NCBI RefSeq assembly: GCF_902809845.1
Contig: NZ_CADDWI010000009.1
Location: 372,001-436,000, forward strand
Source of the DNA: Chelativorans sp. Marseille-P2723
GTDB lineage: Bacteria > Pseudomonadota > Alphaproteobacteria > Rhizobiales > Rhizobiaceae
Reading direction: 5' to 3'
Length of the DNA stretch: 64,000 nt
The position numbers were made by a program, and so were the translations under genes. The notes below the pieces were generated by a model, which worked only from the letters and a program-made list of their open reading frames with translations, was not told the DNA's origin and searched no databases. Every line of letters starts with the position of its first letter. The first letter of the stretch is position 1. Shown piece after piece: positions 17,729-29,219 of this stretch.

Positions 17729-19600
17729 TCACTCCTCGCCCGTAAGATCCATGTCTTCGTTGTTCTCGGCGTTGTCTGCTGCTGTGTCCTTGGAACCGTA
17801 GCGTTCCTGGTAGTAGCCAATCAGGAAAAGGCCCTGCTCCTCAGCGGAAAGTTGTTGAGGAAATCCATCTGCAAAGCTGGCCGTTAGCAGTCCGATGTCC
17901 CGCTCCAGCGACGAAGCAAGCCTTCTGGCATGCTCAGTATCCTTGACCCAATCTGCAGCCGAATGCCCGTTGCGCAGCCGCTTAATATGATGATTTCGGG
18001 CATTGCGGATCAGGTGATGCAAAACCCGCCCTGGAGTTGCGGATGCCGCACCGAGGAATTTATCGGCCACTGTCACATTGAGTTCACCACCGAGCGCAGC
18101 GCTCTGCGCTCGCTCTATAAGCGCGAAGAGCCGGCCGAGACGTCTGGCGGGGCTTGGATCGTCGGGATCGAAGCGCATCAGATATTCCTCCATGGGGCTT
18201 CCATCAGCGGAAAGGGGAAGGCGTTTGTCGAAACGCAGAATGCGCGTTATGACAGCCTTGATAAGTGCCGCTCGCATATGGTCGAGGACGCCGTCACTGC
18301 GCACGCGCATAAGAAGAAGCGACAGCAATGATGATGGGAATTTGCTGCCGGTAAGAATTGCGCGCAGCAGTTCACCTGCAAGAAGCGGGGAGATTCTGTC
18401 TGGATCGAACTGAAGCTTTCCGGATTTGCTATCGCGCGATGCCGGCGCCGTACGCAGTTCACATCGTCGGATAGACGGCAATGAGGTGTTCGACGGAGAC
18501 GGCTCTAACAAAATATCCTGGTAATAGTCCTGCATATTCTCCGCCAGCCGGCCGAAATCGTCCTCGAACCAGAAGCGAATGGACAGGCGCGCCGCGTTGG
18601 GAGCAAGGCCCAGCACATAGAAGCGTACGCTTGTGGCCAGGCGTGGTGCGATCTCCCTGAGCGGGACGCCCCTTCGCATGCGTTTCAGGATCGTGCCGAC
18701 CTTCTGCGCTTCGCTTTCCTCGTCCACCTCGCTGAACATGGCAAGGACAAGGCTTTCCGCTTCCTTCGCCGTATCGTCATCCGGTGCTACAGCCCAGAAA
18801 ACCGTCGAGGTGTCACCGATCTGCAGCCGATGATTGCTGCTTGCGAGAAGTGCGTTGAGAGCTGCTGTGTATTTGAACGCGGCGAACTCGGAGACCGGTG
18901 AATTGTCGCCCTGGCTGTGGCCATAGGAGGTAAAGGCGTCGAGGTTGAACGATACGATGGAGGCGCCAGAGGATTGCGCTCCCCATACGCCCTTAATCGC
19001 GGGATGCAGCCGTGCGACCGGACCGCGCACGCCGGAAACGAGACAGACCTGCGGCCGTCCCTCATTTGACGAGGCGATCTGCGCCCACAGCTCCTTCGCT
19101 GCCGGCCGGTCATGCAAATAGCAATTCTGCCGCCGCTCGCTTTCAAGAGCGAAGACGACGTTCTGGTCCTTCATATCGTCGGGCCAAAGCGGTTCTGTAA
19201 ACTTGTCGGGGGTCCAGCTCTCGAGGAACAGGCGAAGGGCTTTAAGGCCGGTGTCAGCGGTTGTTTCGAGAGTTTCAAGATGACGCTGCTTGAAGGCGGC
19301 GTGTTCGTCAGCCACGCGCTTTCCTTCTCCGGCGGTGACACCCAATACATAGGATGTCTTGTCCCATAGAAAATTCGGAGTGATTGCTACAGTCCGCTTT
19401 ACCGGTTGCGGAACCTCCATCATGCGAGATGTTTTCCTCTTTCCCTCGCCGCTGCGAAGGTCGGTGACGCTTGCCACGCTGCCATCCTCGTTGAGAGAGA
19501 TGACGAAGCCGATCCTTTCCGAAGAAAAGCCGAAAGGCGGAACCATCCCCAGCCGGTCGAGCCGGTCATAGGCCTGGACGAGGGCGGCAAGAATGCTCAT
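17729..19600 (-). CDS. cas8c: Type I-C large subunit Cas8c (Csd1)
   Basis: 623 residues from ATG 19600, which overlaps the cas5 stop as ATGA; the longer open frame to 19708 lies inside cas5. Recognisable Csd1 features include the N-terminal [13 protein letters not shown], the repeated pattern [32 protein letters not shown], and a helical C-terminal domain with [21 protein letters not shown]. Cas8c recognises the PAM. In I-C systems an internal start in this gene also makes the small subunit Cas11, which would fall in the C-terminal helical part here. Acidic C-terminus (DMDLTGEE). Confidence 0.97.
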   Translation of the reverse strand: MSILAALVQAYDRLDRLGMVPPFGFSSERIGFVISLNEDGSVASVTDLRSGEGKRKTSRMMEVPQPVKRTVAITPNFLWDKTSYVLGVTAGEGKRVADEHAAFKQRHLETLETTADTGLKALRLFLESWTPDKFTEPLWPDDMKDQNVVFALESERRQNCYLHDRPAAKELWAQIASSNEGRPQVCLVSGVRGPVARLHPAIKGVWGAQSSGASIVSFNLDAFTSYGHSQGDNSPVSEFAAFKYTAALNALLASSNHRLQIGDTSTVFWAVAPDDDTAKEAESLVLAMFSEVDEESEAQKVGTILKRMRRGVPLREIAPRLATSVRFYVLGLAPNAARLSIRFWFEDDFGRLAENMQDYYQDILLEPSPSNTSLPSIRRCELRTAPASRDSKSGKLQFDPDRISPLLAGELLRAILTGSKFPSSLLSLLLMRVRSDGVLDHMRAALIKAVITRILRFDKRLPLSADGSPMEEYLMRFDPDDPSPARRLGRLFALIERAQSAALGGELNVTVADKFLGAASATPGRVLHHLIRNARNHHIKRLRNGHSAADWVKDTEHARRLASSLERDIGLLTASFADGFPQQLSAEEQGLFLIGYYQERYGSKDTAADNAENNEDMDLTGEE

Positions 19601-20292
19601 CTGAGAATCTCCGCTGATCCTGGCGCAGGCACCCGCATGACGCCATCCACAAGCCGCGCGCGGAAGAAGAGAGAGGGACGGTCCTCCGCCTGATGGTCGA
19701 TATCCCACAGCATGAAGCCCAGATCTCTGGGATGGCCAAAGCCGAGCTCAGCGCTTTCCTCTTCAGCCTGCGGCAGAGGTGCATCGGGCGGCAGAAGCGA
19801 AAAGCTGGCATCAAACTCGCGCGTGCCCAGACAGGGCTGGTGAAAGCATTGCCCGCGCCCGGCACGGCGGTTAAAAATATCCAGATGCTTGCCTTCGTTA
19901 TCGTCTGAGCCAGCTCTTTCTCGGACAATTTCGAAATGCGCCTCAATGACATAGGAGACATCAACGAGTACCGTTGCCGCGCGCTGCTGGCGGTTTTCCT
20001 CGACGAGCAGGTGCAGCCCCTCCAGACTGCCGCGCCTCATCGCCGTTTTCGCCTTCGTCGCGGGTACTTTCCCGCCCACCTCGTTGCGCCGGATTGATTG
20101 GAAGCGGATCGGTTTCAGGACATGGATGGCGTCAATGACCCAGCGGATGGCCGGCTTCCAGTGGATTGCCTCGAGAATCCCGCGCGCCGCGGAAGGTGTC
20201 ATCACATCATAGGAGACGCGCTCGACCTTCATCTCCGGACGTGTGAAACACGCGTATTTGCCTGAAACCTGCAGGCGAATTCCGTATGCCAA
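19597..20292 (-). CDS. cas5c: Type I-C pre-crRNA endonuclease Cas5 (Cas5d/Cas5c)
   Basis: 231 residues. Starts MAYGIRLQVSGKYACFTRPEMKVERVSY, the Cas5c N-terminus, with SAARGILEAIHWKPAIRW following, a hallmark of the family. In I-C systems there is no Cas6, and Cas5 cuts the repeat hairpin and stays bound to the 5' handle, so this gene is essential for crRNA. Gly/Phe-rich loops and basic residues for repeat binding are present. It is coupled to cas8c by ATGA and follows the broken GIY-YIG gene by 28 bases. Confidence 0.96.
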   Translation of the reverse strand: MAYGIRLQVSGKYACFTRPEMKVERVSYDVMTPSAARGILEAIHWKPAIRWVIDAIHVLKPIRFQSIRRNEVGGKVPATKAKTAMRRGSLEGLHLLVEENRQQRAATVLVDVSYVIEAHFEIVRERAGSDDNEGKHLDIFNRRAGRGQCFHQPCLGTREFDASFSLLPPDAPLPQAEEESAELGFGHPRDLGFMLWDIDHQAEDRPSLFFRARLVDGVMRVPAPGSAEILR

Positions 20293-20320
20293 TGTTGCCC
20301 CCGATCCTTGAGCGATTTGA

Positions 20321-22930
<2,610 letters not shown>

Positions 22931-23279
22931 TGCAACCTTCGAATCTCACGCATGGTCCTGTCAAGAGGTGCCAGCGTGCGGCAGGACTTCTTCTTCAGGC
23001 GATGTTTATCTTTGTCATATGGCGCAGAGTGCGTGGCTTAGCGTTGAATGAATCGTAAGCGCAGCCTCGGGCAGAAAGTGTGGGTGAAAGCCAGGAGAGT
23101 GACGGACAACGCCTTCATCGTGATTTTCCGCCGCCGGTTTTCGCCCGAAAGACGCCGTGGGTCACCCACATTGGTCTTTTGCTTTCCAAAGCCTGTCATT
23201 CCGTGTTGAAAGTCTTTTCATGCTGCTATAAGACCTCGCAGCCTGTTGCAGGTTACATCTGCTGGTTGGGGAGGACGCC
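22931..23279. other. Intergenic region between divergent cas3 and polyamine genes
   Basis: No gene supported. It should hold the cas3 promoter (minus) and the promoter of the 23280 gene (plus). A possible plus-strand pair is TTGAAA (23206-23211) and TATAAG (23227-23232), but the 15-base spacing is short. Confidence 0.4.
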
Positions 23280-23474
23280 ATGTCTAACGACGCCCTCTTC
23301 CAATTGGGGATGGGCCCAGTCAATCTGGATGCCACCCAAACGGAAGAAACTGTTGCATTGCGCGCTTTGGAGCGCTGCATGAATGTGCGTCTTGCCGTTT
23401 GTCAGGACGAACGAGACGGTTCGGCTGTCTCCGTGGCCATTATGTTCTGTACAGGAACACCGCTAGCAGCGTGA
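23280..23474 (+). CDS. Small 64-residue protein before the polyamine genes
   Basis: A clear GGGGAGG precedes ATG 23280. The product begins MSNDALFQLGMGPVNLDATQTEE. The 'ALFQLGM ... QTE' pattern resembles, from memory, the N-terminal extension of some rhizobial S-adenosylmethionine decarboxylases, but no catalytic domain follows, so it would be a truncated or regulatory relative. Its position just upstream of nspC and the dehydrogenase supports a polyamine link. A small GCCGG-TTT-CCGGC hairpin follows the stop (23479-23491), so a leader-peptide role is also possible. Function not established. Confidence 0.55.
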   Translation: MSNDALFQLGMGPVNLDATQTEETVALRALERCMNVRLAVCQDERDGSAVSVAIMFCTGTPLAA

Positions 23475-23639
23475 AAGGCCGGTTTCCGGCATGGGGCAGG
23501 TAGCACGTTCCCTACGTGATAGCAGGTACTCCTGAGAAATCGCCGCCGCGCCGGCTTGGAATGCCGCAACAGTTCATTCTTCAATTCTGGTTCCCGGAGA
23601 CGGGCGCGACTTCAACCTTATAGGCAGGCAGGAAAGAAC

Positions 23640-24740
23640 TTGGACATCCAGACGCCATATTATCTGATCGACAAGAGCACCCTGCTGCGAAACATGCAGG
23701 TGATGGACCAGGTGCGCGAGCGCTCGGGAGCAAAGGTCCTTCTTGCGCTCAAATGCTTCGCGACATGGTCCGTCTTCGACCTTATGCGAGAGCATATGGA
23801 CGGCACGACCTCATCCTCCCTTTATGAGGTCAGGCTCGGCCGCGAGAAGTTCGGAGGCGAGACCCACGCTTACAGCGTCGCCTATGCCGATCACGAGATC
23901 GATGAGGTTGTATCGAATGCCGACAAGATCATCTTCAATTCGATCCAGCAGCTTGAACGGTTCGCTGGCCGCTGCGGCGGACTTGGCAGGGGGCTGCGGC
24001 TCAATCCGGGAATAAGCTCTTCAAGTTTCGACCTTGCCGACCCGGCGCGCCCTTTCAGCCGGCTCGGTGAGTGGGACGCCGGGAAGGCAGCATCCATCAT
24101 CGACAAGGTCGACGGCTTCATGATCCATTACAACTGCGAGAACGCTGATTTTGAATTGTTCAACCAACTGCTAGGACGGATCGAGGAAGAGTTCGGTGCG
24201 CTGTTCGAGAAGGTCGAATGGATCAGTCTTGGCGGCGGGATCCATTTCACTGCGGAAAATTATCCGCTGGCCGCCTTCTGTGACCGCCTTAAGGCCTTTG
24301 CGGCCAAATATGGGGTTCAAATCTATCTGGAGCCGGGCGAGGCAGCCATCACCCAAAGCACAACGCTTGAAGTGACGGTGCTCGACACGCTCTTCAACGG
24401 CAAGCACATTGCCATTGTGGACAGTTCTGTCGAGGCGCACATGCTCGACCTCCTGATCTATCGGGAGAGCGCCACGGTCATGCCTGATGAAGGCGACCGG
24501 CGCTACATGATCTGCGGAAAGTCGTGCCTTGCAGGTGATATCTTCGGCGAGTTCGCCTTCGACCATGAATTAAGGCCGGGAGACCGCATCTCCATTCAGG
24601 ATGCGGCCGGGTACACCATGGTCAAGAAAAACTGGTTCAATGGCGTTCACATGCCGTCGATCGTCATACGCGAACTCGATGGAAGCCTGCGCCTGATCCG
24701 CAAGTTCACCTTCGAGGACTACATGTCGAGCCTCTCCTGA
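23640..24740 (+). CDS. nspC: Carboxynorspermidine/carboxyspermidine decarboxylase
   Basis: 366 residues from TTG 23640 (AGGAAAG upstream); the frame extends back to 23556 but without support. An alanine-racemase-fold PLP decarboxylase: LALKCFATWSVFDLM carries the PLP lysine, RLNPGISSS and ISLGGGIHFTAENYP the phosphate-binding glycines, EPGEA the downstream barrel motif, and CGKSCLAGDIFGEF the active-site Cys/Asp loop. It decarboxylates carboxy(nor)spermidine to (nor)spermidine, the second step of the alternative polyamine route. The partner dehydrogenase is the next gene, 41 bases on. Confidence 0.93.
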   Translation: MDIQTPYYLIDKSTLLRNMQVMDQVRERSGAKVLLALKCFATWSVFDLMREHMDGTTSSSLYEVRLGREKFGGETHAYSVAYADHEIDEVVSNADKIIFNSIQQLERFAGRCGGLGRGLRLNPGISSSSFDLADPARPFSRLGEWDAGKAASIIDKVDGFMIHYNCENADFELFNQLLGRIEEEFGALFEKVEWISLGGGIHFTAENYPLAAFCDRLKAFAAKYGVQIYLEPGEAAITQSTTLEVTVLDTLFNGKHIAIVDSSVEAHMLDLLIYRESATVMPDEGDRRYMICGKSCLAGDIFGEFAFDHELRPGDRISIQDAAGYTMVKKNWFNGVHMPSIVIRELDGSLRLIRKFTFEDYMSSLS

Positions 24741-24781
24741 GGCTTGCCCCATAGTTGCGCATACAAAGGAGCTCCTGCCCA

Positions 24782-26056
24782 GTGAAAAAGAATGTCCTGA
24801 TCATCGGTGCCGGTGGCGTGGGCCACGTAGTGGCCCACAAATGTGCCCAGAACAATGACGTGCTGGGCGACATACACATTGCTTCACGGACGCTGGAGAA
24901 ATGCCAGGAAATCGTCAACTCCGTCATGGAGAAGAAGAACCTGAAGAAGGCGGCCAAGCTGGAGGCACATGCCCTCGACGCGCTGGATGTGGAAGCAACG
25001 AAAGCGCTGATCGAAAGAACAGGGGCGCAGATCGTCATCAATGTCGGATCCGCATTCCTCAACATGTCGGTCATGTCTGCCTGCATCGAAACCGGCACCG
25101 CCTATATCGACACGGCGATTCACGAGGACCCGCTGAAAATCTGCGAGACGCCCCCATGGTACGGGAACTATGAGTGGAAGCGCCGGGAAGAGTGCGAGAA
25201 GGCAGGCGTAACCGTCATTCTCGGCGCCGGTTTCGATCCCGGCGTGGTCAACGCCTATGCCAGGCTTGCAAAGGACGAATATTTCGACCGCATCGATTCC
25301 ATCGACATCGTTGACGTAAATGCCGGTGATCATGGCCGCTATTTTGCCACCAATTTCGACCCGGAGATCAACTTCCGCGAATTCACCGGGCAGGTTTGGT
25401 CATGGCAGAACAAGCAATGGACCTCGAACAAGATGTTCGAAATCCGTAAGGAATGGGACCTGCCTGTAGTCGGCACGCGTACCACCTACATGACGGGTCA
25501 CGACGAGATCCACTCCCTGTCGCGGAACCTGGACGTGCCGGACATTCGTTTCTGGATGGGCTTTGGTGATCATTACATCAACGTCTTCAACGTCCTGAAG
25601 AATCTCGGCCTGCTGTCGGAGCAGCCGATCAAAACCGCCGAGGGACAGGAGGTTGTGCCGCTCAAGGTGGTGAAGGCGGTGCTGCCCGATCCTTCCTCAC
25701 TCGCCCCAGGCTACAAGGGAAAGACCTGCATCGGTGACGTGGTGAAGGGTGTAAAGGACGGCAGGGAGCGCGAGGTCTTCATCTACAACATCGCCGACCA
25801 TGAAGAGGCGTTCAGGGAGGTCGGCAGCCAAGCCATTTCCTATACGGCCGGCGTGCCGGCGGCCGCCGCTGCGATGCTCATCGCCAGAGGCGACTGGGAT
25901 GTCAAGAAGATGGCCAATGTCGAGGAACTGGCTCCGCGTCCCTTCCTTGCGCTGCTCAACGGGATGGGGCTGCCTACCCGGATCAAGGATGAAGATGGAG
26001 ACCGGGCTATGACCTTCGCCGAATTCGAGGCGATGGAGCCATTCGCTTCGTCTTGA
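24782..26056 (+). CDS. Carboxynorspermidine/carboxyspermidine dehydrogenase (saccharopine dehydrogenase family)
   Basis: 424 residues from GTG 24782, preceded by AAAGGAG; the frame back to 24755 starts with TTG and is less likely. The N-terminal Rossmann fold is plain (KKNVLIIGAGGVGHVVAHKC). The family core follows with VINVGSAFLNMSVMSACIETG, YIDTA and LGAGFDPGVVNAYARLA. It joins aspartate semialdehyde reductively to putrescine or diaminopropane to make the carboxylated triamine that NspC decarboxylates. Together the two genes give a spermidine route that does not need S-adenosylmethionine. A strong terminator follows at 26084. Confidence 0.92.
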   Translation: MKKNVLIIGAGGVGHVVAHKCAQNNDVLGDIHIASRTLEKCQEIVNSVMEKKNLKKAAKLEAHALDALDVEATKALIERTGAQIVINVGSAFLNMSVMSACIETGTAYIDTAIHEDPLKICETPPWYGNYEWKRREECEKAGVTVILGAGFDPGVVNAYARLAKDEYFDRIDSIDIVDVNAGDHGRYFATNFDPEINFREFTGQVWSWQNKQWTSNKMFEIRKEWDLPVVGTRTTYMTGHDEIHSLSRNLDVPDIRFWMGFGDHYINVFNVLKNLGLLSEQPIKTAEGQEVVPLKVVKAVLPDPSSLAPGYKGKTCIGDVVKGVKDGREREVFIYNIADHEEAFREVGSQAISYTAGVPAAAAAMLIARGDWDVKKMANVEELAPRPFLALLNGMGLPTRIKDEDGDRAMTFAEFEAMEPFASS

Positions 26057-26083
26057 AGCTGAACGGAGCTTGAGCATTCTGAC

Positions 26084-26115
26084 GCCGTGCGTCTTGCTGG
26101 ACGCACGGCTTTTTT
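26084..26115 (+). terminator. Rho-independent terminator after the polyamine operon
   Basis: A 10-bp perfect stem GCCGTGCGTC/GACGCACGGC with a six-base loop is followed at once by TTTTTT, 28 bases after the dehydrogenase stop. Confidence 0.93.
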
Positions 26116-26679
26116 AATCTACCAATTTACTTCTTGTAAGTAGGCTAGAGCAGGATGAATTTGGGTTTGAGCGTATCAAGCTTTGCAAAGTGGTTTTGCA
26201 TTTCTCAGGCGGATATCCGAGTTGAGTGACAATCAGCCAGGCTCATCGGCTCCTTGACAAGACCGCACAGCGTGAAGGATACGCAATGCGGCGCAGCCAG
26301 TTGAGTAAGCTGGCGAAAATTCCATCTCCGCCATTATGCGAAACCTCTCCGCAAACGCTCTCGTCAGGCAAAGCGCAGATGGTCGCCATCTCTGCCTGAC
26401 CAAGACGAATACTTTAGCCGTTTCTCCGGGCTATTCACAGGTCTACGTAAAGCTCCGGGGTGGTCATTGAATGGCCAAATGCCGTCGCCTATATAGTAGT
26501 TATGTGCATGGAAACCTTTGTCAGGATATCGAGGCTCGCCGGTAACGGCCGCTGCTCCACCCGGAGCGGCGGGTTGTCGAACCCTGAACACCGCGCCTAA
26601 TCCCGCGCTCCGGGTCTGCACAAAAAAATGCGGTTCATTAATCGCGGCGCCGGAAGCGTCGCGTCAATGGAGCGTATAG
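26116..26679. other. Intergenic region, possible rhizobial mosaic repeat
   Basis: No supported gene in 560 bases. The stretch from about 26145 (TAGAGCAGGATGAATTTGGG, continuing to a TGGTTTTGCATTTCTC run) looks like the degenerate intergenic mosaic elements common in Rhizobiales, which usually begin 'AGAGCA.GATG'. The promoter for the zinc-ribbon/Nudix pair should lie near the right end. Confidence 0.4.
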
Positions 26680-26868
26680 ATGCGACATGTCCACCCCCCA
26701 AAAGTTTGCACCTCGTGCCGCCGCCTCCTTCCGCGCGCTGCAAGCCGCTGTCCTTGGTGCAAGGCCCCGGGCATTCCTGAACGTGAGGGCCCGGCATTAC
26801 ATAGCCGGCGAAGACCTTCTGGAACACAACGTCATGCAGCAATATTTTGGGAAGGAGGTGAACTTTGA
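26680..26868 (+). CDS. Zinc-ribbon miniprotein (62 aa)
   Basis: ATG 26680 has GGAG eight bases upstream. The product carries C-x2-C-x10-C-x2-C (VCTSC ... RCPWC) followed by KAPGIPE, a treble-clef/zinc-ribbon pattern, then a basic tail. The stop overlaps the TTG start of the Nudix gene as TTGA, so the two are probably translated together. A second frame (26687-26884) also lacks stops, but it has no Cys pattern and runs into the Nudix start. The same Cys spacing followed by GVPE occurs in the 61-residue protein at 34501, 7.6 kb away. Role unknown; DNA, RNA or protein contact is possible for such ribbons. Confidence 0.6.
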   Translation: MRHVHPPKVCTSCRRLLPRAASRCPWCKAPGIPEREGPALHSRRRPSGTQRHAAIFWEGGEL

Positions 26869-27395
26869 GCGAAAATCTTCTTGAGAACTCTGTATCGGAG
26901 CATTCATCCGATATTGTATATGAGCAATATGGTACCCTGCCGTGGCGGGTAAACCGCCATGGAGATATCGAAATCCTTCTCATCACGTCGCGTCAGCACA
27001 AGCGGTGGATCGTCCCCAAAGGTTGGCTGGTCAGCGGGAGGTCGCAATTCCTGTCCGCCGCGCTTGAGGCATTCCAGGAAGCAGGCGTGATCGGGGAGGT
27101 CTATCCTCATCCCATTGGCGATTACAAATATACAAAGGCATGGGACGACGGCACATTCCAGAACCGTCGTGTCACCCTGTTCAGCCTGCATGTCCGCGGA
27201 ACGTTGATAAACTGGCCCGAGCGAGCCGACCGCAAGAGACGCTGGGTCACGTTCGAGGAGGCTCTACAGTTGATTGCAGAACCAGACCTCGTCCGTCTCT
27301 TGCAAAAGATTCGATCCAATACCGGAATTCTGACCGAGCTTGACCGGAATCATCCGGCAATGCTCGTCTCGAACAATATGCATGATCCGAGCTAA
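26865..27395 (+). CDS. Nudix hydrolase with degenerate Nudix box
   Basis: 176 residues from TTG 26865 with GGAGG six bases upstream. The Nudix fold is visible: LPWRVNRHGDIEILLITSR, RWIVPKGWLVSGRSQFLSAA, LEAFQEAGVIGEVYPHPIG, and RWVTFEEALQLI near the end. It resembles the diadenosine/diphosphoinositol-type branch. The Nudix box is altered: the G-x5-E glutamate is Arg, the REU arginine is Leu, and the first of the paired glutamates is Gln, with the second Glu kept. Activity may therefore be low or different. Coupled to the zinc-ribbon gene before it and followed 12 bases later by a small gene. Confidence 0.88.
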   Translation: MSENLLENSVSEHSSDIVYEQYGTLPWRVNRHGDIEILLITSRQHKRWIVPKGWLVSGRSQFLSAALEAFQEAGVIGEVYPHPIGDYKYTKAWDDGTFQNRRVTLFSLHVRGTLINWPERADRKRRWVTFEEALQLIAEPDLVRLLQKIRSNTGILTELDRNHPAMLVSNNMHDPS

Positions 27396-27407
27396 AGGAA
27401 GGTTGCG

Positions 27408-27611
27408 GTGCTCTCCTCGACATTTCTCGCCTTACGTACGCAAGGGATCTGCGCCGAGCGGCTCCGCCATGCATGCATCGCTCATTTCCAGTCAAAATGC
27501 TTCGATGAGGAGGCAAGGCAGCAGTTTTGGGAGGAGCTTGTCCTTGCACGCCGCGCGTATCGCAAAGTCACCGAGGAAAATCTTGAGCGGATCCTGGCGG
27601 GAGCCGCATGA
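27408..27611 (+). CDS. Small hypothetical helical protein (67 aa)
   Basis: GTG 27408 is preceded by AAAGGAAGG and lies 12 bases after the Nudix stop, so it is probably the third gene of that operon. The product is helical and charged (FDEEARQQFWEELVLARRAY RKVTEENLERIL) with two Cys residues and no membrane segment. No family recognised. A terminator-like palindrome follows its stop by 10 bases. Confidence 0.6.
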   Translation: MLSSTFLALRTQGICAERLRHACIAHFQSKCFDEEARQQFWEELVLARRAYRKVTEENLERILAGAA

Positions 27612-27621
27612 AAATACGGTG

Positions 27622-27661
27622 TTCCGGCTTCGAAAACCATCATCGGCTTTCGAAGCCGGAA
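27622..27661. terminator. Bidirectional terminator-like palindrome between convergent genes
   Basis: A 14-bp perfect inverted repeat, TTCCGGCTTCGAAA (27622-27635) and its complement (27648-27661), loop of 12. The stem ends in A and T runs on both sides, and it separates the plus-strand Nudix operon from the minus-strand gdhA stop at 27666. Confidence 0.8.
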
Positions 27662-27665
27662 AGGC

Positions 27666-28931
27666 TCAGCTTGTAAAAAAGTTCTGGGTGCCGTGCGCCT
27701 CGATTGCCTCGGCGAGACGGCCGAGCGCATGTACGTAGGCAGCAGTGCGCATGGTGATCTCCCGCTCACGTGAGATGTTCCATACCGCCCGTCCCTCGCG
27801 TTCCATGATTGTCTTCAGGCGCTCGTGGATCTCTTCAACATCCCAGTAGTAGCCCTGCTTGTTCTGGACCCATTCGAAGTAGGAGACAGTCACCCCGCCG
27901 GCATTCGCAAGAATGTCGGGCAGGACCACAATGCCATTGCGCGCCAGAATCGCGTCTGCTTCGGGCGTCACCGGACCATTAGCAAGTTCCAGCACGAGCT
28001 TTGCCTTGACGGACGATGCGTTTTGGCAGTCTATCATGTTCTCCAGCGCCGCCGGCACGAGCAGGTCGCAATCAACGCCTACAAGATCTTTCGGGTCCAA
28101 AAGCTCATGCCCTCCCTGCCCTGCTGTCGAGGCAACCGACTGGCCCTTCGCCTTGGCTTCAAGCAGCAGATCGATATGAAGCCCCGCCTTCGAACCGACG
28201 GCACCTTCCGAATCGGAGACAGCCACGATCTTGTGGCCGTCTGCGCCAAGTAGGCTGGCAATATTCTGGCCGGCATTTCCGAAGCCCTGGACGGCTATGC
28301 GCATCGTCTGGCCCAGCCCAAGATCCTCCGCCAGGTGGCGCACCAGGTAGTAGCCGCCTCGCGCCGTTGCATCGCCGCGTCCTAGCGAGCCCCCGAGCGC
28401 GATCGGCTTGCCGGTGATGACGGCGGGCTCTGCTTGTCCCTTGATCTGCGCGTACTCGTCCGCCATCCAGCCCATGATCATGGAATTGGTGTATAGGTCC
28501 GGAGCGGGAATATCGCGGTCAGGGCCGATGATGCGCGCGAAAGCCTGAATGTAGGCTCTAGAGAGGCGCTCCAACTCGGCTTTAGACAGCTTGCGCGGGT
28601 CCACCTGCACGGCACCCTTACCACCGCCATAAGGCAAGTTCATCACCGCGCACTTGAAGGTCATCCAGAAGGCCAGCGTCTCAACCTCGTCAGCGGTCGA
28701 ATCTGGATGAAAGCGAATGCCGCCCTTTGTCGGCCCTCGAGTGTCATCATAGCGGCAACGCCACGCAAGGAATGACTTGCGCGACCCGTCGTCCATGCGG
28801 ATCATCAGGCGCACCTTGGTAGTCTCACGCGGGAATTTCAGTTTCTCAATCACGTCCTGGTCGATGTTCAGATGGGATGCCGCCTCATCGAGACGAACGA
28901 GAGCGTGATCGAGCAAACCGTCTACAGTCAT
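27666..28931 (-). CDS. gdhA: Glutamate dehydrogenase (Glu/Leu/Phe/Val family)
   Basis: 421 residues, the usual length of the hexameric NAD(P)-dependent enzyme converting glutamate to 2-oxoglutarate and ammonium. The substrate pocket is clear: GPTKGGIRFHP, MNLPYGGGKGAV with the catalytic Lys, and APDLYTNSMIMGWM. The dinucleotide fold is VQGFGNAGQNIASLL, then DSEGAV. Later, VPAALENMI and ILANAGGVTVSYFEW are family motifs. It stands alone on the minus strand, with the alr-dadA genes upstream in the same direction after a 288-base gap that holds no gene. The catabolic or anabolic role is not decided by sequence. Confidence 0.95.
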   Translation of the reverse strand: MTVDGLLDHALVRLDEAASHLNIDQDVIEKLKFPRETTKVRLMIRMDDGSRKSFLAWRCRYDDTRGPTKGGIRFHPDSTADEVETLAFWMTFKCAVMNLPYGGGKGAVQVDPRKLSKAELERLSRAYIQAFARIIGPDRDIPAPDLYTNSMIMGWMADEYAQIKGQAEPAVITGKPIALGGSLGRGDATARGGYYLVRHLAEDLGLGQTMRIAVQGFGNAGQNIASLLGADGHKIVAVSDSEGAVGSKAGLHIDLLLEAKAKGQSVASTAGQGGHELLDPKDLVGVDCDLLVPAALENMIDCQNASSVKAKLVLELANGPVTPEADAILARNGIVVLPDILANAGGVTVSYFEWVQNKQGYYWDVEEIHERLKTIMEREGRAVWNISREREITMRTAAYVHALGRLAEAIEAHGTQNFFTS

Positions 28932-29219
28932 CGTGGCTCCTGAGTATTGAGATCCATTCGCGCCACCTCATAAAAGGCGAGAACGCATGCTGCAACAGGA
29001 AGTCAATAATACTGACCTATTTTTTCGGAGGACAGCTAGAGGCCGAATTCCTCCGCACAGCCTCCGGAGCTCATGCGATATCTGCCTGCAATTGGAGGGC
29101 GCCCGGGTTCTTCAAGGATCGTTATGCCGGTGTCAAGAACTTGATGAGCAGCCATTATCCTGCGCCAATCGGTCGCGGAACCATTGATCTATTTTTAAGG
29201 ACGGTGTGATGACCGGCTG

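Noticed and set aside
26687-26884. Alternative 65-codon frame MSTPQKFAPRAAAS...
   Set aside because: It overlaps the zinc-ribbon frame, has no Cys pattern or own ribosome site, and would run past the Nudix start.
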